DNA of 64,000 nt from Heracleum sosnowskyi (taxonomy: Eukaryota > Streptophyta > Magnoliopsida > Apiales > Apiaceae): contig CM061241.1 in NCBI GenBank assembly GCA_030848705.1, forward strand, positions 80,361,178-80,425,177. The letters run 5' to 3'. Positions 32,309 to 42,829 of the stretch are shown piece after piece. Under the pieces are notes generated by a model. The model saw nothing but the letters and a program-made list of their open reading frames with translations, was not told the origin of the DNA and did not search any database. How positions within the stretch are numbered: the first letter of the stretch is position 1; every line of letters begins with the position of its first letter. The translations under genes were made by a program, and so were the position numbers.

Positions 32309-33598
32309 CTAGTATTTGGTACAATCAGTCTTCTTAAACGACAATGTCTTGTCATTCAGATCAAATCCAACCAAATAATTCATCTGCTGCAAATTCCCGA
32401 AAATCGCTTTGCTAGCACCCGGTGCTATAGATAAGCAAGACTTACCATCGTGCATACCTAACACGGTGTTTAGTGCACCCAACTTCCAATCAGCTCCCGT
32501 AAAATGAAACGTAATATTTGGCACCTTTTGTTCAACACCCTCCTCAATCTTGTAGCAAAGCCTTAAAACTTCTTCTCTTTCGACTGGAGTTAAAGGTATA
32601 ATTCTCCTGAGTTCGTCTTCTATCTTCTGGTAAAATTCACTCGGAAGATATGTTGCTATAGATGCGGAATCAATAATCATATTACCATTATTGTCATTAG
32701 CATTGTTTGTCTCGAATTTCAGATTTCTATCTCCAATGCTGACACTCTCAAGGTTGAGATAGTAAAATGTGTCTTGATCTTTAGTAAAAAGTTGAGTCGT
32801 TTGGACTCCGGATCCTGACACAAGTGCATCGTTCCCGAAACTGATTTTGCTTGACACGTTTCTTAATTTTAATGGCACCATACAATACGAAAATTTGCCT
32901 TGGATAGTATCACCTAATTGATTAAAAATTGACAGATCACCATTCCCTAGGCCTACAATGCCGTTAGTCAAATCGTCGAATCTCCCACGGTTTAAGCGTC
33001 CACAACCAAAAGAAAATTTCGGGACAATGACTGGCTTCCCGGAGGTTGATTCGAATGCAAATGACTCCAAGGAAAGATCACCAGTACTATGTGATAGATC
33101 ATCTCCGTTAAACACCTCGTACTTGCAAAAGTTATTATTATCGCATAAAGGTGGCTGCAAAGACTGACAAGCTTTTGATTGGCATGGTTGTTTTCTGTAT
33201 GTGGAAGATTTGTTGGGATCGAACAAAGGAGACATTTGCTTGGAACAATTAATACATGGCTTGCATTGTATCCATGTCAGGTCACTGCCAGTATCAACAA
33301 CCGCTAGGAATTCTCGAGGTGGAGTTCCGACAGAGATTTTCATGAGGTATTCTCCACCTTGTGGTGTCAAAGGAGATCGTATCGTTGGCAGACGTGAAGC
33401 AAGCTTTGGTGTAAAGATATGAGATGATCGAATCATCGAGCGACGAAGTGAGTTGCGAAGATTGTCATAATATGCGGAAAGTGGAGAATCACGATGAATT
33501 AGATTGATGCTAAAACCAGAAGAATGCGATTGTATCGGAGAAGTAAGAAAGCTTAGAGTACTGATGAAGCAGAGAAAAAGGCCTGGAACCATTTTCAT
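32309..33598 (-). CDS. CDR1-like aspartic protease homologue 1, probable pseudoenzyme
   Basis: Intronless, 429 residues from the ATG at 33598 (MKMVPGLFLCFIS), chosen because it gives a signal peptide aligned with its neighbours; a longer frame to 33763 is not supported. Signal peptide ~1-25, prosegment with GFSINLIHRDSPLSAYYD, first catalytic motif DTGSDLTWIQC at Asp ~102, cysteine-rich nepenthesin-type insert. Two key sites are altered: the flap YGDGS of the neighbours reads FNGDDLSH, without the Tyr, and the second catalytic motif DSGTT reads DSASIAT (~310). Pepsin-family enzymes need both Asp-Thr/Ser-Gly motifs and the flap Tyr, so activity is doubtful although the frame is intact. CDR1 in Arabidopsis is an apoplastic protease in disease-resistance signalling. 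Confidence 0.85.
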   Translation of the reverse strand: MKMVPGLFLCFISTLSFLTSPIQSHSSGFSINLIHRDSPLSAYYDNLRNSLRRSMIRSSHIFTPKLASRLPTIRSPLTPQGGEYLMKISVGTPPREFLAVVDTGSDLTWIQCKPCINCSKQMSPLFDPNKSSTYRKQPCQSKACQSLQPPLCDNNNFCKYEVFNGDDLSHSTGDLSLESFAFESTSGKPVIVPKFSFGCGRLNRGRFDDLTNGIVGLGNGDLSIFNQLGDTIQGKFSYCMVPLKLRNVSSKISFGNDALVSGSGVQTTQLFTKDQDTFYYLNLESVSIGDRNLKFETNNANDNNGNMIIDSASIATYLPSEFYQKIEDELRRIIPLTPVEREEVLRLCYKIEEGVEQKVPNITFHFTGADWKLGALNTVLGMHDGKSCLSIAPGASKAIFGNLQQMNYLVGFDLNDKTLSFKKTDCTKY

Positions 33599-34319
33599 TA
33601 ATCGAGTTCTGCAATTGGAATTAAAGATATGAGAAGAAGTAGGGAAAGGTACTGATGAATGTTGGTTGTCCAGAAGAGCACAATGGAAATAAGACAAATG
33701 AAAAATGAAAAATGAAGCATGGACTCGGGGAAAAAGAGTGTGACGTTTAGCAATTCTTATCATATCTGGAAAGGTTGTTCAACTTAATCCTAAACCTATT
33801 TTTAGCAAATAAGATGCATCATTCACACATATTGGCTCATAAATTTTGATTGCTTCACTTTTACATTAAAGCATATTAAAGATCTAACCTATTAAGAATG
33901 CATGCGTATATACTTTATATCCTAATATAACGTATATACTTTATATGCTTGGTAACTTAATATATTTTTCCTTTCAAGAAACAAAATATCATGTTTTTGA
34001 CGACACAAGTCATGAATGTACAGGGATAAGTCTTTGTAGAAGCGATAGACATGCGATCATGTATAAAACGGTTTTTTGGTATAGAAATGTTTAGATAAAA
34101 AGACATATTTGGTGTTTCAACTTGAACTGTTTTGATGATATCATTGATGCAACATCCATTGTCCACTTGTTCATTCTGTAACAATTTCCGTATCCATTTG
34201 TGTGAACGTAGCATTACTCTAATTAATACAAGCTGGACCTGCCTAGGAGTTGTGCATGCTTAGATTTTCTAACCAACCCTTAGTCATATATACATCACAT
34301 GTCCAACAGTTGAGATCTA
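33599..34319. other. Upstream region of protease 1
   Basis: Contains the array's shared upstream block in degenerate form (around 33743-33790: GACGTTTAGCAATTC, GGAAAGGTTGTTCAA). The TATA position used by copies 3-6 reads CACAATGGAAATAAG here, so the TATA box is lost. Confidence 0.5.
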
Positions 34320-34634
34320 CTCCTTCAGCTGTCCCGTTCATTTCTATACAGTTTTCAATTTGGAATGTCCCTCTCATTTCTATACATTCCAAAAATAGTA
34401 ACTTTTAATAATATAAAACACTATTACACCCACTACTTTCTCTACTATCTCTATTCTATAATAATAGTGTAAAACACTATTACACCCACTACTTTTCTCC
34501 ACTATCTCAAATCTATTATTAAATATTGATAGATCCCACCACTTTACCCACTTTTCATCTAATTTTACTCATTTTTTATATCTTTTCTTGGTCTGCCCAT
34601 CCCCAATGTATATAATTCAATAGGACGGAGGGAG
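34320..34634. mobile_element. Stowaway-like MITE
   Basis: Right end GGACGGAGGGAG with TA (34635-34636); left end CTCCTTCAGCTGTCCC with TA at 34318-34319, degenerate. Interior closely matches the MITE at 18567-18878. Confidence 0.88.
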
Positions 34635-34770
34635 TACAATAAAACTCTGTTAAAAGACGAAATGAAATGCTCGTTTTCTAAAACTAGATGGATCTGACTA
34701 CCTAAGCATCTAGACGCCAAAGCCTTGCTTTAAAATATAATTTTAATGTGGTAAAAACAACCAATTTTTT

Positions 34771-35131
34771 TGTTACAATATGTCTTGAATCAGTAATTGT
34801 TCGTTATGATATGGAAATAATTCCTACAAGAAATGATTTAGAATTAATCTTTATCCACCGTCAAGGATCATGATAAGACTTATCCTCAGGATAAGACTTA
34901 TCATCAAGGTAAGACTTATCCTCCAAGGAACTGATAATACTTATCTGTCTAGAGAGTGCTATATAAACTCTTTAGGGTATAACGTATTTGTATCTGACTC
35001 TCTAGGTCATAACATAGATCTGTATCTGAATGTTGTAATTTGTATCATCAAGATCAATAAAACTTTTCTCTTCTGCCTATCTGTGTTCTTTCTTTACGTC
35101 TATTATAATATTTCTTGCTTCCGTAATAACA
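34771..35131 (+). repeat. 5' LTR of RT-deleted Copia element
   Basis: 361 bases, TGTTACAATATG ... GTAATAACA, with tandem ATAAGACTTATCCTCA-type repeats at ~34870-34925. Matches the 3' LTR at 37715-38042. Confidence 0.9.
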
Positions 35132-35134
35132 AAC

Positions 35135-35147
35135 TGGTATCAAGAGC
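35135..35147 (+). other. Primer-binding site of the Copia element
   Basis: TGGTATCAAGAGC three bases after the 5' LTR; matches initiator tRNA-Met priming with one extra A, as in Tnt1-type Copia elements. Confidence 0.85.
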
Positions 35148-35185
35148 CTGGTTCTACTTCTAGGGTTTGAGTTTCGGTGAGAAAG

Positions 35186-37598
35186 ATGCAGTCTGGTGGT
35201 ATTAACGTGAAGGTTGACAAATTTACTGGGAGAAATAGTTTCAGTCTATGGCAAATCAAGATGTGTTCCTTGTTAAAGCAACAGGGATTCTGGGCGCCGT
35301 TGAAAAAGAAATCGACGGATCCGCAAAGCGCTGAGATGGCCGGTCTAGAAGAAAAGGCACATTCAACAATTTTGTTGTGTCTTGTAGATGATATTATTAC
35401 TGAAATCGTGGAGGAGGATACAGCGTCTGGTTTGTGATTGAAGTTTAAAAGTCTCCACATGACAAAGTCTTTAACAAATAAGTTGCTTCTGAAGCAACGT
35501 CTGTTTAGTCTGCGAATGCAGGAAGGTATGCCTCTCCGAGATCACTTAGATAAGTTAAACACAATCTTATTAGAATTGCGTAATATTGATGTTAAAGTTG
35601 AAGATGAGGATGTTGCTTTAATTCTGTTAGTCTCTTTACCATTATCGTATGAGAATTTTGTGCAATCGTTTATTGTTGGTAAAGATACTATTTCTCTAGA
35701 GGAGGTTAGATATGCTCTTCATTCTAGAGAGCTGCGCCATAAGGCGGCTGGTACAGGTACAAATAATCAGGTTGTTGGGTTAGTAGCAAGCGGGAGTAAT
35801 GGACATGAAAAGCCGGGGAAGAATAAAGTCAAGAAACCAGCTCCCAAGGGTCCGAAACCTAATGATGTCTGTAATTACTGTAAAGAGAAGGGACATTAAA
35901 AATCTGACTGTCCCAAGAAAAAGAAGCAACATGATAAATTGACAGGTGTTGCTGGTACATGTACTGTTGCTATAGCTGGTACCAATTCTGAAGAAGATAT
36001 TGCTCTAGTTGTTGATGAGCACACGCATCGCTCTGATGTGTGGATTCTTGACTCTGGAGCGTCTTACCATGTATGTCCGCGCAGGGAGTGGTTTACAACC
36101 TACGAGCAAGTAGACGGTGACAAAATTTCTATGACTAACAGTTTTGCTTATGAGACGGTTGGAATAGGCTCGATTGAAATTCGGACACATGATGGTAAAT
36201 TCTGCACATTGAATGATGTTAGACATGTTCCACTTATGATGAAGAATCTGATATCTCTGAGTATGTTAGACAACAAGGGTTTCAGTTTTCAAGGTGAAGG
36301 TGGAGTTCTAAATGTCTGCAAAGGTTCTGATGTGGTCTTGAAAGATGTTAAACGTGGTACCTTGTATCTTATTCAAGGTTCTACGTTATCAGGTTCTGTT
36401 GCTGTCGCGTCCTCGGAGATTGATAAGGAAAACATGACCAGGTTGTGGCATATGAGGCTTGGTCACATGAGTGCAAGAAGGATGCAAATTCTGTCAAAAG
36501 CTGATCTTCTTTGTGGTCATAAGGTCACAGGTCTTGAGTTTTGTGAACATTGTGTTTTTGAAAAGTTACATCGCAACAAGTTTCCTAAAGCAACACACAA
36601 AACAAAAGGCACACTTAATTACATCCATTCTGATTGTTGGGGCCCTTCCCGGGTGGAGTCTTTAGGGGGTCACAGATATTTTGTGTCAATGATTGATGAT
36701 TTCTCAAGAATGACTTGGTTGTTCATCATGAAGCATAAAAGTGAAGTCTTTAAGATTTTCAGGCAGTGGAAGGCATTATTGGAGAATCAAACAGGAAAGA
36801 AGATTAAGAGGCTGCGAACTAATAATGGTCTGGAATTTTGCTCGTCTGAGTTTGATGAGTTCTGCAAGAATGAAGGGATTATTAGGCATCATACAATCAG
36901 GGATACACCACAACATAATGGTGTAGCAGAACGTATGAATTAGACACTTCTAGAGAGAGCTAGGGGCATGCTCTCTAATGTTGGACTAACTAGAAGATTC
37001 TGGGCAGAAGCGGTTACTACAACATGTTATCTGATAAATCGTGGACCTCACACAGGTTATGAGCATTGGCAAGCTGTGAAGAGGGTTTTTCGGTACTTAA
37101 AAGGTACGTCTGATGTTGGTCTCATTTATGGAGGTGATACAGAGTGTTTGGTGATAGGTTTTCAGACTCTGATTATGCTGGATTTGTTGACATTAGAAGA
37201 TCTATGACTGGTTATGCTTCCACTCTGGGTGGTTCAATTATCAGTTGGAAAGCTACTCTGCAACCTACGGTGACTTTGTCTACTACAGAAGCAGAGTACA
37301 TGGCATTGACAGAAACAACAAAAGAAGGAATCTGGTTGAAAGGATTGGTCAGTGATTTGGGTCTACATCATGATCAGGCTATAGTATATTGTGACAGTCT
37401 CAGTACAATCTGTTTAGCTAAGGATCAAGTTCATCATGAGAGGACTAAGCACATAAAATATCATTTTCTAAGAAGTAAAAAAAGAATCAAGGTGAGTAAA
37501 GTGGGTACTGCTGATAACCCAGCTGATATGCTCACCAAGCCGGTTCCACATAACAATTTTCAACATTTTTTGGACTTGCTAAATGTTTGGAGTTGCTG
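35186..37598 (+). pseudogene. Decayed gag-pol of Copia element (Gag, protease, integrase, RNase H)
   Basis: ATG at 35186 opens a Gag frame (KFTGRNSFSLWQIKM). In-frame stops at 35435-35437, 35897-35899 (inside the zinc knuckle, CNYCKEKGH then stop) and 36941-36943. Between them are a protease motif LDSGASYHVCP near 36048, a pre-integrase finger (LWHMRLGHMSARRM) and an integrase core (SMIDDFSRMTW). After INRGPHTGYEHW (~37060) the text jumps to VKRVFRYLKGT: the RT is deleted. A frameshift near 37140 moves to SDSDYAGFVDIRRS and an RNase H end (TEAEYMALTE, HERTKHIKYHF with a small loss). Non-functional. Confidence 0.92.
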
Positions 37599-37714
37599 AT
37601 TGCCCTTTTGGGCAAAATCTGAGGCAGAAGAGTTTTTTCTGGTACATCTGGCATTATTATGGTGCATCTGGTACATCTGTTTTTTGTGAGAGGATTCAAG
37701 TCAAGATGGAGATT

Positions 37715-38042
37715 TGTTAGAATATGCCTTGAATCAGTAATTGTCCATTATGATATGGAAATAATTCTTACAAGGAAGGATCTAGAATTAATCTTTATCC
37801 ACCGTCAAGGACTTATCCTCATGATAAGACTTATTTTCAGGTAAAGACTTATCTTCAGGATAAGACTTATCCTCCAAGGAACTGATAATACTTATCCGCC
37901 TAGGGAGTGCTATAATATGCTATAATACGTATCTGTATTTGACTTGTAATCTGTATCCTCAAGATCAATAAAAAATTTCTCTTCTGCCTATCTGTGTTCT
38001 TTCTTTATATCTATTATAATCTTTCTTGCTTCCGTTGTAACA
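37715..38042 (+). repeat. 3' LTR of RT-deleted Copia element
   Basis: 328 bases, TGTTAGAATATGCC ... GTTGTAACA; preceded by the purine-rich AAGATGGAGAT. Shorter than the 5' LTR through small deletions. Confidence 0.9.
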
Positions 38043-38248
38043 CTTTTCAACTGTAATATGCTAGAGGCAAAGTTTATGTGGCAAACTATAACATCCCACG
38101 TCATTAGAATGAGAGTATTCGAGTCCTTGTCTATTTTATTTTAACTTTGTAGTCCGCAAACCTTTATCTATTTTAACTTTGTAGTCTGCAATTGTTCTTG
38201 GAACGTAATGAATGCTTATATATATACAACACAATCACGAGACCAGCT

Positions 38249-39562
38249 TTAACTTTGTAGTCTGCAATCAGTTTTCTTAAACGACAAGGTCTTGGCATCC
38301 AAATCGTATCCTACCAGATAGTTCAGCTGCTGCACATTTCCGAAAACTGCTCCGGTAGCTGGTGCCATAGAAAGGCAAAGCACACCATCGCCCATATCAA
38401 GCATGGTGTTTAATACACCTAAATCCCAATCAGCTCCTGTAAAATGAAACGTCACATTTGGTACTTTCTTTACAAATTCGTCCTCATTCTTGTAGCAGAG
38501 TCTAAGACCAGATTCTCCCATAATTGGTTTCCTAGGTATTTTGCTCTTGAATTCATCTTCAACCTTCTTATAAAATTCAATTGGAAACAATGTTATTGTA
38601 CTGCCCGAATCAATAATTATATTACCATTTTCATCATTAGCCTTGTTTGTGTTTTTCGTCGACTCGAACTCAAGATTTGTATCTCCAATGCTAACACTCT
38701 CAAGGTTGAGATGGTAATATATAGCTGGATCTTTGGTGAAAATCGGAGTCCTTTGGACCCCTGATCCAGACACAAATGCATCGCTTCCAAAACTGAGTTT
38801 GCTAGACACATTTGAGCTTAGAGGCACCATACAATAGGAAAATTTGCCATTTATTGTCTCACTTAGCTGATTAACAATCGAAAGATCACTATTTCCGAGA
38901 CCAACAATGCCGTCACTTGATTCGTCAAAATTCCCATGGTTCCGGTGTCCGCAACCAAACGAAACATTGGGGAATACAAATGGGTTGCCTGAGGTTGATT
39001 CAAATGTAAATGAGTCCAAGGAAAGATCACCTTTACTTAGTGATCCATCTGCGTAGTTAACCTTATATTTGCAAAAGTTTTCATCATCACAAGAAGGTGG
39101 CTGCAAAGATTGACAAGCTTTTGAATGGCACAGTTGTATTTTGTAAGTAGAAGATTTTTCGGGGTCGAATAAAGGAGAGTCTTGATTGTAACATTCAATG
39201 CATGGCTTGCACTGTATCCATGTCAAATGACTGCCTGTATCAGCCACCGCTAGGAATTCTTGAGGAGGCGTTCCAACAGAGATTTTCATGAGGTATTCTC
39301 CGGTGACTGCTGTCAGAGGAGACTGTATTGTTGGTGGAGATGAAGCAAGTTTTGGTGTGAAGATATGAGATGATCTAGTCATTGAGCGGCGAATTGAGTT
39401 GCAGATAATTTCATTGTAAGACACTGATGAATTATGATATGGGGAAAGTGGAGAATCACGATGAACCAAGTTGATGGTAAACCCAGAAGAACGTGATTGT
39501 ATAGGACAAGTAAGCAAGCTAAGAGTGATGAAGCAGAGAAATAGACTGTGAATGATCTCCAT
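38249..39562 (-). CDS. CDR1-like aspartic protease 2
   Basis: Intronless, 437 residues. Signal peptide ~1-23 (MEIIHSLFLCFITLSLLTCP), prosegment with GFTINLVHRDSPLSPYHN, catalytic DTGSHLTWIQC (Asp ~108), flap YADGS, second catalytic DSGSTITLF (Asp ~318), nepenthesin-type cysteine insert, and C-terminal FGNVQQLNYLVGYDL. No plant-specific (saposin-like) insert, as usual for atypical secreted plant aspartic proteases. All catalytic residues are present. The TATA position reads CTTTATG on the plus strand, weaker than in copies 3-6. Its 5' end is only 277 bases from the stop of copy 3. Confidence 0.92.
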   Translation of the reverse strand: MEIIHSLFLCFITLSLLTCPIQSRSSGFTINLVHRDSPLSPYHNSSVSYNEIICNSIRRSMTRSSHIFTPKLASSPPTIQSPLTAVTGEYLMKISVGTPPQEFLAVADTGSHLTWIQCKPCIECYNQDSPLFDPEKSSTYKIQLCHSKACQSLQPPSCDDENFCKYKVNYADGSLSKGDLSLDSFTFESTSGNPFVFPNVSFGCGHRNHGNFDESSDGIVGLGNSDLSIVNQLSETINGKFSYCMVPLSSNVSSKLSFGSDAFVSGSGVQRTPIFTKDPAIYYHLNLESVSIGDTNLEFESTKNTNKANDENGNIIIDSGSTITLFPIEFYKKVEDEFKSKIPRKPIMGESGLRLCYKNEDEFVKKVPNVTFHFTGADWDLGVLNTMLDMGDGVLCLSMAPATGAVFGNVQQLNYLVGYDLDAKTLSFKKTDCRLQS

Positions 39563-39839
39563 TGTTTAAATTTGGCAATTAGAATTAGTGACATGAGAAG
39601 CGGAGAAAGGTGCTGTATTAATATTGTTGGTTGTCCACAAGGAACACAATCTTTATGTGAGATAAGTTACCCAAATCATACGTAATATATCAACAGGAGA
39701 ACTAAATTTGTCTGAATGGATCACCTCAGACATTAGTCATGACTTATTTATTTTTTCAAGAGAAAATAGGATGAATTGTGAAGGTGTAATCAAATCTAAA
39801 CCCTGCAAAATAACATCAAGAAACCAGCTTAATACGTCT

Positions 39840-41147
39840 CTAGTATTTGGTGCAATCAGTTTTCTTAAATGACACGGTCTTGGCTTCCAAATCATATCCA
39901 ACCAGACAACTCGTCTGCTGCACATTTCCAAAAATTGCAGTACCGCCTGGTGCCATGGCGAAGCAAAGCTTACCATCTTCAATTTCTAACATGGTGTTTA
40001 GTACACTTAACTCCAAATTACCTCCTGTAAAATGAAAAGTAATAGTTGGCACCTCCTTTTCAAAACCCTCCTCATTCTTGTAGCAAAGCGTTAATTCGTC
40101 TTCTCCTTCAACTGGCGTTGAAGATATACTTCTCTTGAATTCATCTTCAACCAGTTGGTAAAATTCACTGGGTAAATATGTTAGTGTAGTCCCAGAATCA
40201 ATAATAATATTACCATCCTTGTCATTCGCATTGTTTGAGTATGTTTCCGTCACGAATTTGATATTTGCTTCTCCGATGGTAACACTCTCAAGGAAAAGAT
40301 AATAATATAACTGTTGATCTCTGGTAAAGAACGGAGTCCTTTGGACGCCATATCCTGACACAATCGCATTGCTTCCGAAACTGATTTTGCTAGGCACGTT
40401 TGATTTTGAAGGCACCATACAATATGAAAATTTGCCGTTGATAGTATTTCTTAACTGATTAATAATGGACAGATCACTATTCCCTAGGCCTACAATGCCG
40501 TCAGTGAATTTGTCGAAATTCCCACCGGCTTTGTGTCCGCAACCAAAAGAAATATTTGGGACAACAACTGGCTTGCCTGAGGTTGTTTCGAATGTAAATG
40601 ACTCCAAGGAAATATCACCCTCAGTATATGATCCATCTCCGTATGTAAAAGCATAGTTGCAAAAGTTTTTATCACCACAAGAAAGTGGCTTTTGACAAAC
40701 TTTTGATTGGCACGGTTGATTTCGGTAAGTGGAGGATCTTTTGGGGTCGAATATAGGAGTATTTTGTTGGTAACATTCAATGCATGGCTTGCATTGTATC
40801 CATGTCAGATCACTGCCGGTATCAGCAGCTGCTAGGAAGTCTAGAGGTGGCGTTCCAACGGAGATTTTCATGAGGTATTCTCCGGTGACTGCTGTCAGAG
40901 GAGACTGTATTGTTGGTGGAGAAGAAGCAAGCTTTGGTGTAAACATATGAGATGATCTAGTCATTGAGCGGCGAATTGAGTTGCGGAGAATTTCATAATA
41001 AGACATTGATGAATTATAATACGGAGAAAGTGGAGAATCACGATGGATCAAGTTGATGCTAAACCCAGAAGAACGTGATTGTATAGGAAAAGTAAGCAAG
41101 CTAAGACTGATTGTGAAGCAGAGGAAAAGGCTTGAAATGAGCTCCAT
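39840..41147 (-). CDS. CDR1-like aspartic protease 3
   Basis: Intronless, 435 residues from the ATG at 41147 (MELISSLFLCF), which aligns with the neighbours and starts a signal peptide; the longer open frame to 41315 runs through the TATA box and is rejected. Prosegment GFSINLIHRDSPLSPYYN, catalytic DTGSDLTWIQC, flap YGDGS, second site DSGTTLTYLP, terminal FGNVQQTSCLVGYDL. A full set of active-site motifs predicts an active secreted acid protease. A TATA-like box (TATAAAT on the coding strand) lies at 41205-41199, 52 bases before the ATG. Confidence 0.92.
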   Translation of the reverse strand: MELISSLFLCFTISLSLLTFPIQSRSSGFSINLIHRDSPLSPYYNSSMSYYEILRNSIRRSMTRSSHMFTPKLASSPPTIQSPLTAVTGEYLMKISVGTPPLDFLAAADTGSDLTWIQCKPCIECYQQNTPIFDPKRSSTYRNQPCQSKVCQKPLSCGDKNFCNYAFTYGDGSYTEGDISLESFTFETTSGKPVVVPNISFGCGHKAGGNFDKFTDGIVGLGNSDLSIINQLRNTINGKFSYCMVPSKSNVPSKISFGSNAIVSGYGVQRTPFFTRDQQLYYYLFLESVTIGEANIKFVTETYSNNANDKDGNIIIDSGTTLTYLPSEFYQLVEDEFKRSISSTPVEGEDELTLCYKNEEGFEKEVPTITFHFTGGNLELSVLNTMLEIEDGKLCFAMAPGGTAIFGNVQQTSCLVGYDLEAKTVSFKKTDCTKY

Positions 41148-41315
41148 TGTTGAAGAACTAGAGAAAGGTGTTGAATATTGGGCGTCTAGTAGTACACAAT
41201 TTATATGGGAGAATAAGTGCCAATCATGCAAAAAAAGTAAATAGTTTAAATTTGGAAACGTTGTTCGAAAATGTTGAAAATTTGGTTGAGTAATCGGGCG
41301 AGAAAAGCAAAACAT

Positions 41316-41498
41316 GAATTATCTTTTCTGGTTCGTTTAAGAATTTGTTTTGGATCAGTTTACTGAGGTAAGAAATCTTTTGTTGCCGCATAGTATTAAT
41401 ACATGTGATTTATATGTTATATTATCTGTTCCGAATTATGTATTATGTTTATTGAAAATATTTTATTGATGAGTGATTAATTAAGAAAAAAAGTTTCA
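41316..41498. other. Upstream of protease 3
   Basis: Shared upstream array block lies at ~41240-41295 (AAATTTGGAAACGTTGTTCG); beyond it AT-rich DNA up to the LINE target site. Confidence 0.4.
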
Positions 41499-41513
41499 GA
41501 GCTTCCCGGTCTT

Positions 41514-42791
41514 TTTTTTTTTTTTTGACAAAAGAGGATTTGTATTACTCCATTAAATCATCCAACAAAACAGGATATAAATTGACAGGGACAGACCCCC
41601 TATCAAAAACTCGACCTGGAAAAAAACGTGACTCCCTAGCTAAGAAGTGGGCAGCCATGTTAGCAGATCGTCTAACAAATAACAATACAATGTTTGAGTC
41701 CCTAAGCATCTTACGACACTCCAAAATAATCTTCCCGAAAGGTGATAGCATTGGAACCTTACTCCTAGCTGCTTGAACCACTGTCAGGCAATCCGATTCG
41801 ACCACCACCTTCTCCCATCTGTTTGCTTTTGACCAACTTAAAGCTTCCTTTACCGCCATGGCTTCAGCAAGTTCAGGGTTAGCATACCCCTGATAGCACT
41901 CTGACCGTCCTAAGATCACCTTCCCCTCCCAGTCACGAGCCAGCATTCCAATACCATAAGATGAGGGATCAGTAAAGGTTGCCGCATCGACAGATATCTT
42001 GACTACTTCCTTCTGTGGTTTCACCCAGTTACATACTCCATCTCCATCCTCCACGAATTGAAACAGAGTCTTTGTAGAATTTTTCTGAGCTTTCATCCAG
42101 TCTGCAAGATATTGCTTCGTCGAATTAACTACTCCATATACTGAAGATCTGATCTTATTCCATACCGTATTATTCCTGGCTTTCCAAATACTCCAACACA
42201 AAGTTACAATTTCTGCATATTCATCTTTCTTTGAGAGTCTCAGAACTTTATCCAGCCAATCAGCATAACTACCAAATCTCGAACCTACCCATAGCAGTCC
42301 CTTATCACCCCAACACTGAGCTGCAAAAGGACATTCCACAAGGGCATGTAGAGTGGTTTCCTCCTCTCCATTACAAACTGGGCATATTTTACTGACAGGT
42401 ACATACTTACCATGCAGAGCAGTGAGCGTAGATAAGCATTGTGCAAGGGCGCGCCAGACCATATTTAAAACCTTGGGAGGAGCTTTGATTTGCCACAAAA
42501 TACGCCATAAGCTGTTATTATCCTCAGTTTGCCACCGTCCTTTTTGATATTGAAGTAATCTATAAGCGCTCTTGACAGAGTATTCACCCGTGTTTTCCTT
42601 CCCCCAATATAGCTTGTCTTCACTGGTATTGTCAGCAAGAGTGGTTTTTTTTATGCAAACCTGATCTCGACTGTTAAACAAATCTCTCAAAACATCATCA
42701 TCCCAGCATCGTTCATCTATCCTCATAATATCTGACACCTTAGCATGGTCAAGCCCCTGTAGCTCTGTAGTTATGAAAGGGTTTTCATCAT
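41514..42791 (-). mobile_element. 5'-truncated LINE with exact 15-bp target-site duplication
   Basis: The 15-base string GAGCTTCCCGGTCTT occurs at 41499-41513 and 42792-42806. Between them is a minus-strand LINE 3' end: a poly-A tail (T-run on the plus strand at 41512-41525), then coding sequence running off the 5' truncation. Perfect duplication indicates a fairly recent insertion. Confidence 0.93.
41545..42790 (-). pseudogene. LINE C-terminal fragment: zinc-binding RT domain and RNase H
   Basis: Open frame from the truncation point to a stop at 41545. First the zf-RVT domain (EYSVKSAYRLL, LWQIKAPPKVLNMVWRAL, then CPVCNGEEETTLHALVECPF with zinc-binding Cys/His), then an RNase H-like domain (VKISVDAATF, LAEAMAVKEALSWSKA, VVVESDCLTVV, ANMAAHFLARES). 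The endonuclease and RT proper are lost by 5' truncation, so this is a dead copy although the remaining frame is intact. Confidence 0.9.
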
Positions 42792-42829
42792 GAGCTTCCC
42801 GGTCTTAATTGCATATCAAGTGTCAAATC

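Larger units (their letters stand above)
34771..38042 (+). mobile_element. Defective Tnt1-like Copia element, RT deleted
   Basis: 3.27 kb element with both LTRs, PBS and a decayed gag-pol lacking most of integrase's end and all of the RT. It sits between protease copies 1 and 2, so it arrived after that duplication. LTRs differ at many sites plus indels, so it is older than the Sirevirus-type element at 21-29 kb. Flanking bases are TTTTT and CTTTT, an imperfect target duplication at best. Confidence 0.9.

Noticed and set aside
33599..33763. 55-residue N-terminal extension of protease 1
   Set aside because: It is not shared by the other copies in alignment and would place the signal peptide internally; the ATG at 33598 matches their starts.
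41148..41315. 56-residue N-terminal extension of protease 3
   Set aside because: It runs through the TATA-like box at 41199-41205 and the shared upstream block.
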